A DNA stretch of 64,000 bases from Vitellaria paradoxa (Eukaryota; Streptophyta; Magnoliopsida; Ericales; Sapotaceae). This document shows positions 59,220-64,000 of the stretch, one piece after another (within the stretch, counting starts at the first letter, position 1; each line of letters starts with the position of its first letter). A model generated the notes under the pieces. The model saw only the letters and a list, made by a program, of their open reading frames with translations, was not told the DNA's origin and searched no databases. The position numbers were made by a program, and so were the translations under genes. The stretch spans positions 6,568,453 through 6,632,452 of the forward strand of contig CM034242.1 in assembly GCA_019916065.1 (NCBI GenBank). Direction: 5' to 3'.

Positions 59220-61368
59220 TGTCACGCCCCTAACCTCGTAGTCTGGGACAGATAGCATGGGAATATGAAAATCAAATAAAACCAATTAAAATCTAGTCCA
59301 AGTTAGGTCTTTATCATAAACATCAATTAAAGTATTACCAAGTGTCCCTCATTCCCATATAAAATAATTTTTAAGCACATTACCATAAATCAAATAATAA
59401 TTTAATCCAACTTGGCACCATCCTCAATGACAACATCCAAGGTCTACACAGTCAAAGCATACACTATAATCATGTTTATATATTTCAAAATAATGACACT
59501 AAAAATGTAAACAACAGATCCACACCTTGGATCACACAACTTATGGTATTAATAATTCAATTCTCAATTAAGAAAAATAAATACAATTATTATTATCTAT
59601 AGTTAAGATCGGATTTAGGCTACTCAAATCTAAGCTACCTATGTATTCCACTCGGGAATTAGGTCACCATAGTTCTTAATTTATATCTCTTATTTTATAA
59701 CCAAACTCGTGATCAATTAGATAAACCATACATCTCATCAATCAATGTCACAGTCACATTATATCAACCTCTCAATATAAAAGAATATAAAAGTAATCTC
59801 ATGCAATGGGATGTGATAGAATGTAATGCTAATGCATACTGTAGTCTTCATTTACCCTTAACCTTATTCTGAGATGGGTGACGCTTGGCAAAGGACGCAG
59901 GGCCACCAACTGTACCATTTATGTTTATGGTGATCGTATATCTCAATATATATATATATATATATAAACTGAGTGGAAAACTGTGTTACACCCCCATCGG
60001 TGAAAGACTTAGGAAAACCGTGCTATACCCCCTAGTCCTTCTATTAGGTAATTGTGTTACAGCCCTAGTCAAGCATCTGCTCAGCTCAAGTAAAGTCTAA
60101 ATGTAGTTCGGAGAAAATTTCATAATTAACGTCCTAGCTCCAAATGACTAAGCTCTAGTCATATATATCAACTAGGGATCATTTGATATTTTTAAAATTT
60201 ATTTTATCATTTTTCTCAAATCACAGATCCCGTCTATATATAACCCATGCTTCGGCACGTCAAACTATTAACATAACACTCTTGGCCAATCAATAACCAC
60301 AATATCAAACCGAATGATACAACCCCAGCTCCATGCACAAGATATGCCTAATTGTGTAAATAAATATTATTTTAATATAAATATGCATTCTCATTAGGCT
60401 TGATGATGATTTGAAGTTTTTTTTTATTCTTAAAATCCATAATAAATAGGTTTGGACACAAAAAATACTTGTAGAAATCAAATTATAACTTTTTCAGAAT
60501 TCTGCTAAACCTAGTGTCCAGACACCAAAAACTGCAATCAGGACACCCCCAATTCGAACACCCTATCCAGCTGGTCCAGACACTAGAGACCTATGCCCAG
60601 TTCTTAGTTTTGTTTTCAACAAAAACCCAACTCCAAATCTTCTCTAAATCACGCATCCAATCCTCAATCTCAACAATAACTTATATGTAAACATTTAAAC
60701 ACTTAAATTACATATTTCTACAATATTTAATTGAAGAATAACTCAAATATATGCAAAATCTTTACATTTATATGCATGCATATATACACACATTCATATA
60801 TATACATATACACATATATATACAAGTCTCGCGATATTCAACCAAATCAAGCATATATATACATCAAAATCATCCTAACAGCGTCTAGAACACGAATATA
60901 ATTAAGTCTCACCTACCTTGAATCTGAATAGAAAAGAAGAAATGAGAAGATTTTAGTTTTGACCTCCAAACTTTCAGCATTGATTTCTCCTATCTCGAGT
61001 GAAACCACGCGAAATGGATTCCACCATGACATTCACAATGTCAAATACTATCCTGATCTGCTGATCTTTCTTCCCAGAAATCACTTTCTCTCTCTACTCT
61101 CTCTCTCTTCTCTCTTCTTTCTTTTTCCCCTTAGTCTAGAATGGCCTAGAGCCACCGGAGGAGAAAAGGGAAAAGAAGATAGAAAAGAAAGAAAGAAAGG
61201 AAAGAAAATGAAGAAAAAGGATGGGCCTTTGGCCCAGATGTTCAAGTCAACACCACTTCGAGCCAAACCCAATCCAGAAAAATAAAATAAATCAACTTAA
61301 TCTCAGTTTAAATATTTATTAGGCCAAAATAACACATAAATTGCTAAAAATAAATATTAGGTATTACA
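59220..61368. mobile_element. LTR retrotransposon solo LTR (copy 2)
   Basis: Ends TGTCACGCCCCTAAC and TAGGTATTACA, matching 33001-34678 at both ends and at internal blocks (CATGGGAATATGAAAATCAA; GTGTTACACCCCCATCGG; CTGATCTGCTG). The flanks TAATC (59215-59219) and GAGTC (61369-61373) each differ by one base from TAGTC at the empty site in the left segment copy (about 1367-1371), so this is a 5-base duplication that has since mutated. No internal coding region or second LTR. 61080-61210 is CT- then GA-rich. Reading direction of the LTR is not settled. Confidence 0.8.
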
Positions 61369-62420
61369 GAGTCAAAATGGCATCATTGAAATTATATATG
61401 CTGTGGTGTGATTGATGGTAAAATATAATAGTGCTAAATGTATTTTAGCCCTAGTTTTGAATACAATAGTTGATAACGCTTTCAGTTTGGCTGGGAATCA
61501 GTATTTTATTAAGATGGTCCTCAAACTGCTTTCTCTATTTATTTTTGAACTTCTATTGTTTTAAAATGATGTGCTTCCCAAAGAAATGAATACCCCTGTT
61601 TCGTTTGCCAAACCAAGGCAGAGTATCTAATACAACTGATGATATAAAGAACATTGGATATAATTCGCCAAAGGGGAAAGAAGGATGTGGAGTTGCCATT
61701 ATTTTGTTTTTCAACATTAGGTAATAAGCTTGAATAGGGAAGCTTTATACCTATCTTTAGATTGAGTTCTTTAAATTAGGACTACTTAAATACATCTTTT
61801 TCTTCATATTTTTTTTTTTTTCAATTTGGATAAGTGTAAACTATTGTATGGACAATAAATAGCAAGGCACGTAATAGCTAAGCTTTGTAGAATTCTTCAT
61901 TAATTTACTCCACAAGACAAAATGTGAAAATCAAAGTGGAAGAAAAAGAGAATCATTACAATTGGATTTAAAATTTTTAAAGCTCACAAGAAGTATGGAA
62001 TGTTTCAGGGCTTTCATTCAAAATATCTACAATTTCTTCCACTGCTGATCGAAGAGCCTAAACTACTAGGAAGTCATGGGCGTGGAATATAACAACCATA
62101 AAATATTTTTATGGTATAAATTTCATTGTTAAGAAGATAATTTATGGGTGCAATTTTTGGAAAGTGATGCGGAGTCAAAGGATTAAAGGAGTACGTCAAA
62201 ACTGAGATGTTGTCAGAGTTAGTACGTCAAGAATTATTAGATGTTGTCAAAATTAAGGGGTGCACAATTCGGTCAAAATTTGATTTTCGAATTGCACAAC
62301 CAAAATTAAAAAGTGTGGTTCGATTATGTATTTAACAACAGTTAGTTTGGTTATTTTTGGTAAAAATAACGGTTACTAGTTTTGATTACGATTTTGAAAT
62401 TTTAAAACCAAATATACTGA
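61369..62420. repeat. Right copy of duplicated segment, continued
   Basis: Matches 1371-2500 (without the SINE) and 26995-27480: TGTGGTGTGATTGATGGTAA, TTTTAGCCCTAGTT, GGGCTTTCATTCAAAATATC. At about 62420 it changes without a gap into the third-intron sequence of an RLK, the truncation point of copy E. Confidence 0.8.
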
Positions 62421-62604
62421 GATAACACAAAACAATCTTATTGTAAAACAAGTTAAAAAGAGTGGTTATGATATTTCATTTACTTAACAACTCCACCTTG
62501 ACATCATGTTTGGAACATGTATTCAGTATTTATTTAGTTTGTTATACACCAAACTAGGCTTCTTCTTTTTTTATTTTTTATTTCATTTTGTTAAATTTAA
62601 ATAG

Positions 62605-63820
62605 CATGAATTACTCAATGGACAAGAAATAACCATGAAAAGGCTTTCAAAAAGATCAGGACAAGGCTTGGAGGAGTTCAAAAACGAGACAATATTGATT
62701 GCCAAACTCCAACATCATAATCTTGTTAGACTCTTGGGTGGCTGCATCAAATAAGATAAAAATATATTAATCTATGAGTACATGCCCAATAAAAGTCTAA
62801 ATTTCTTCCTATTTGGTTAGTTTTTCTCCACCATATGTGTTTTGTCTTGTGTAAATTTATTTGTAGTGTCAAAAATCTATTTGACATAAACTTGAGACAG
62901 ATTCAAACAAGCGGAGAATACTAGATTGGAAGATGCGTAGTTATATAATTGAAGGGATTCCTCAAGGACTTCTTTACCTACATCAATACTCGAGATTGTC
63001 CATTATTCATAGAGATTTAAAAGTCAGTAACATTCTTCTGGACGCTGAAATGAACAAGAAAATATCAGATTTTGATATGGCTCATATCTTTGTTGGCAAT
63101 GGGCTACAAGCAAACACAAACCGAATTGTTTGAACATAGTAAGTGTGAAAAATAAATATTCCTTAACTTGCATGTATACAACATGTGGAGAAAAATATAT
63201 ATATCACTAGTTAATGAAAGATTGTTTCTGTTTAACTTTTAAAATTTAGTGGTTATGTGACTCCTGAATATGCAATGGAAGGTCGATTTTCCATAAAGTC
63301 TGATATCTTTAGTTTTGAAGTGCTGTTGCTAGAGATACTGAGTAGCAAGAGGAATTCTGATTTTCATCACACTAATTATCTCAATCTCGTTGCATATGTG
63401 AGAATCTAGAAAGACTTTTCTCTTGACACTTTATTTTGATTTTCTCCTTTTAATATTTAAATAAATTTTAGAATAGACAATGCTATGTATATATTAAATC
63501 TTTACAATTGAAATTTTCAGGCATGGGATCTATTGAGTGCTAATAAAGGCTTGGACTTGTTGGATCCAATCCTTAATCGTCCTTGTTCAAGTTTGAGATA
63601 CATCAATGTAAGATTTCTCTGCGTGCAAGATAATCCAACTGATCGGCCTATTACTACTAATCTAGTTGCAATGCTTGAAAATGAAGATGCACCTCTACCA
63701 ACACCTAAGCAACTTGCATTTTATACCGATTGAGCTGTGGATACAAATTTATCATCACCCAACCAAATAAAAACTTGTTCAATTAATTGTTTAACTATTT
63801 CAATGATTCAAACCAGATAA
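62605..63820 (+). pseudogene. Kinase-only S-receptor-like kinase pseudogene (copy E)
   Basis: Homology to gene D starts inside intron 3 (about 62421) and covers exons 4-7 only: 62605-62816, about 62902-63138, about 63249-63396, and about 63522-63820. Exons 1-3 (lectin, SLG, PAN, membrane and glycine loop) are absent. Exon 4 keeps [15 protein letters not shown] but has a stop after GGCIK; exon 5 keeps HRDLK but DFG is DFD and a stop follows NRIV; exon 6 has VTPEY and loses the Gly of FGV; exon 7 stops early after LAFYTD. So it has several disabling changes plus a truncated start. It lacks any leader of its own. Confidence 0.9.
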
Positions 63821-64000
63821 TTAAATGGTAAGGATTCATTTTCTAATCTCAAATTTTTATTTCAATTGTTTCACCATATGTCTCGAAAAAATAAAAAACC
63901 TCCATATGAATTTCGTTTGCAACCTCTTTTCATCTTCTTCTTGTTTTGACCGGTGGAAACCAGCTTGAGGTTATAAAGACAGCAGTAGATAAAAATTGCT
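63821..64000. repeat. RLK 3' flank behind copy E
   Basis: Matches 57459-57650 (GTGGAAACCAGC...GACAGCAGTAGATAAAAATT). It shows that the same unit continues past the window end. Confidence 0.75.

Noticed and set aside
61081..61285. Open frames on both strands
   Set aside because: Same low-complexity stretch in the second solo LTR.
1..64000. CRISPR arrays, rRNA genes, bacterial operons or organelle inserts
   Set aside because: No spaced short palindromes, no rRNA-like stretch, no ribosome-binding sites or clustered intronless genes were seen.

Overview
This window looks like nuclear DNA of a flowering plant, most likely a eudicot. The genes are split by short GT-AG introns, intergenic DNA is very AT-rich, and plant-type CACTA, hAT-like, Mutator-like, copia, LINE and SINE insertions are nested in one another. 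I cannot name the species from sequence alone.

The only protein family with an intact gene is the G-type (bulb-type) lectin S-domain receptor-like kinase (S-RLK). One gene reads through completely on the + strand: 53963-57458, seven exons, 843 residues, with signal peptide, B-lectin, S-locus glycoprotein/EGF-like, PAN, transmembrane and active-looking Ser/Thr kinase parts. The rest of the cluster, all on the + strand, is decayed: a near full-length pseudogene at 6760-9841 (copy A), a truncated first exon at 12251-12440 (B), a near full-length pseudogene with at least six frameshifts at 18463-21965 (C), 5'-end stubs at 18111-18238 (G) and 52476-52565 (F), and a kinase-only pseudogene at 62605-63820 (E). 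The window opens and closes in the 3' flank of further copies, so the tandem array continues on both sides.

Layout. 1-6.7 kb: duplicated RLK 3' flank with a SINE, then a decayed copia (SIRE-like) gag. 6.7-10.7 kb: pseudogene A and its flank. 12.2-18.2 kb: stub B, two copies of an AT-rich segment ending in a short GC-rich module, a truncated LINE, RLK 5' flank and stub G. 18.4-22.5 kb: pseudogene C. 24.0-25.4 kb: a hAT-like element with exact 8-bp target duplication. 26.4-28.1 kb: LTR remnant and a third segment copy. 28.1-31.3 kb: extremely AT-rich DNA with a ~105-bp tandem repeat. 31.3-53.8 kb: four to five tandem copies of the RLK 5' flank without genes, each carrying a hAT-like element with an internal minisatellite, and loaded with an LTR unit, a 6.75-kb CACTA element, a 263-bp SINE and several MITEs. 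53.8-64 kb: intact gene D, the second copy of the 3' flank (interrupted by an LTR unit), and pseudogene E.

The region is therefore one receptor-kinase cluster shaped by unequal exchange and transposon insertion, in which the 5' flank has been amplified separately from the gene. Many insertions can be bounded to the base because a paralogous empty site lies in the same window. I found no clearly new enzymatic or defence system. The least explained element is the recurrent GC-rich module (six copies), which may be a captured gene fragment.
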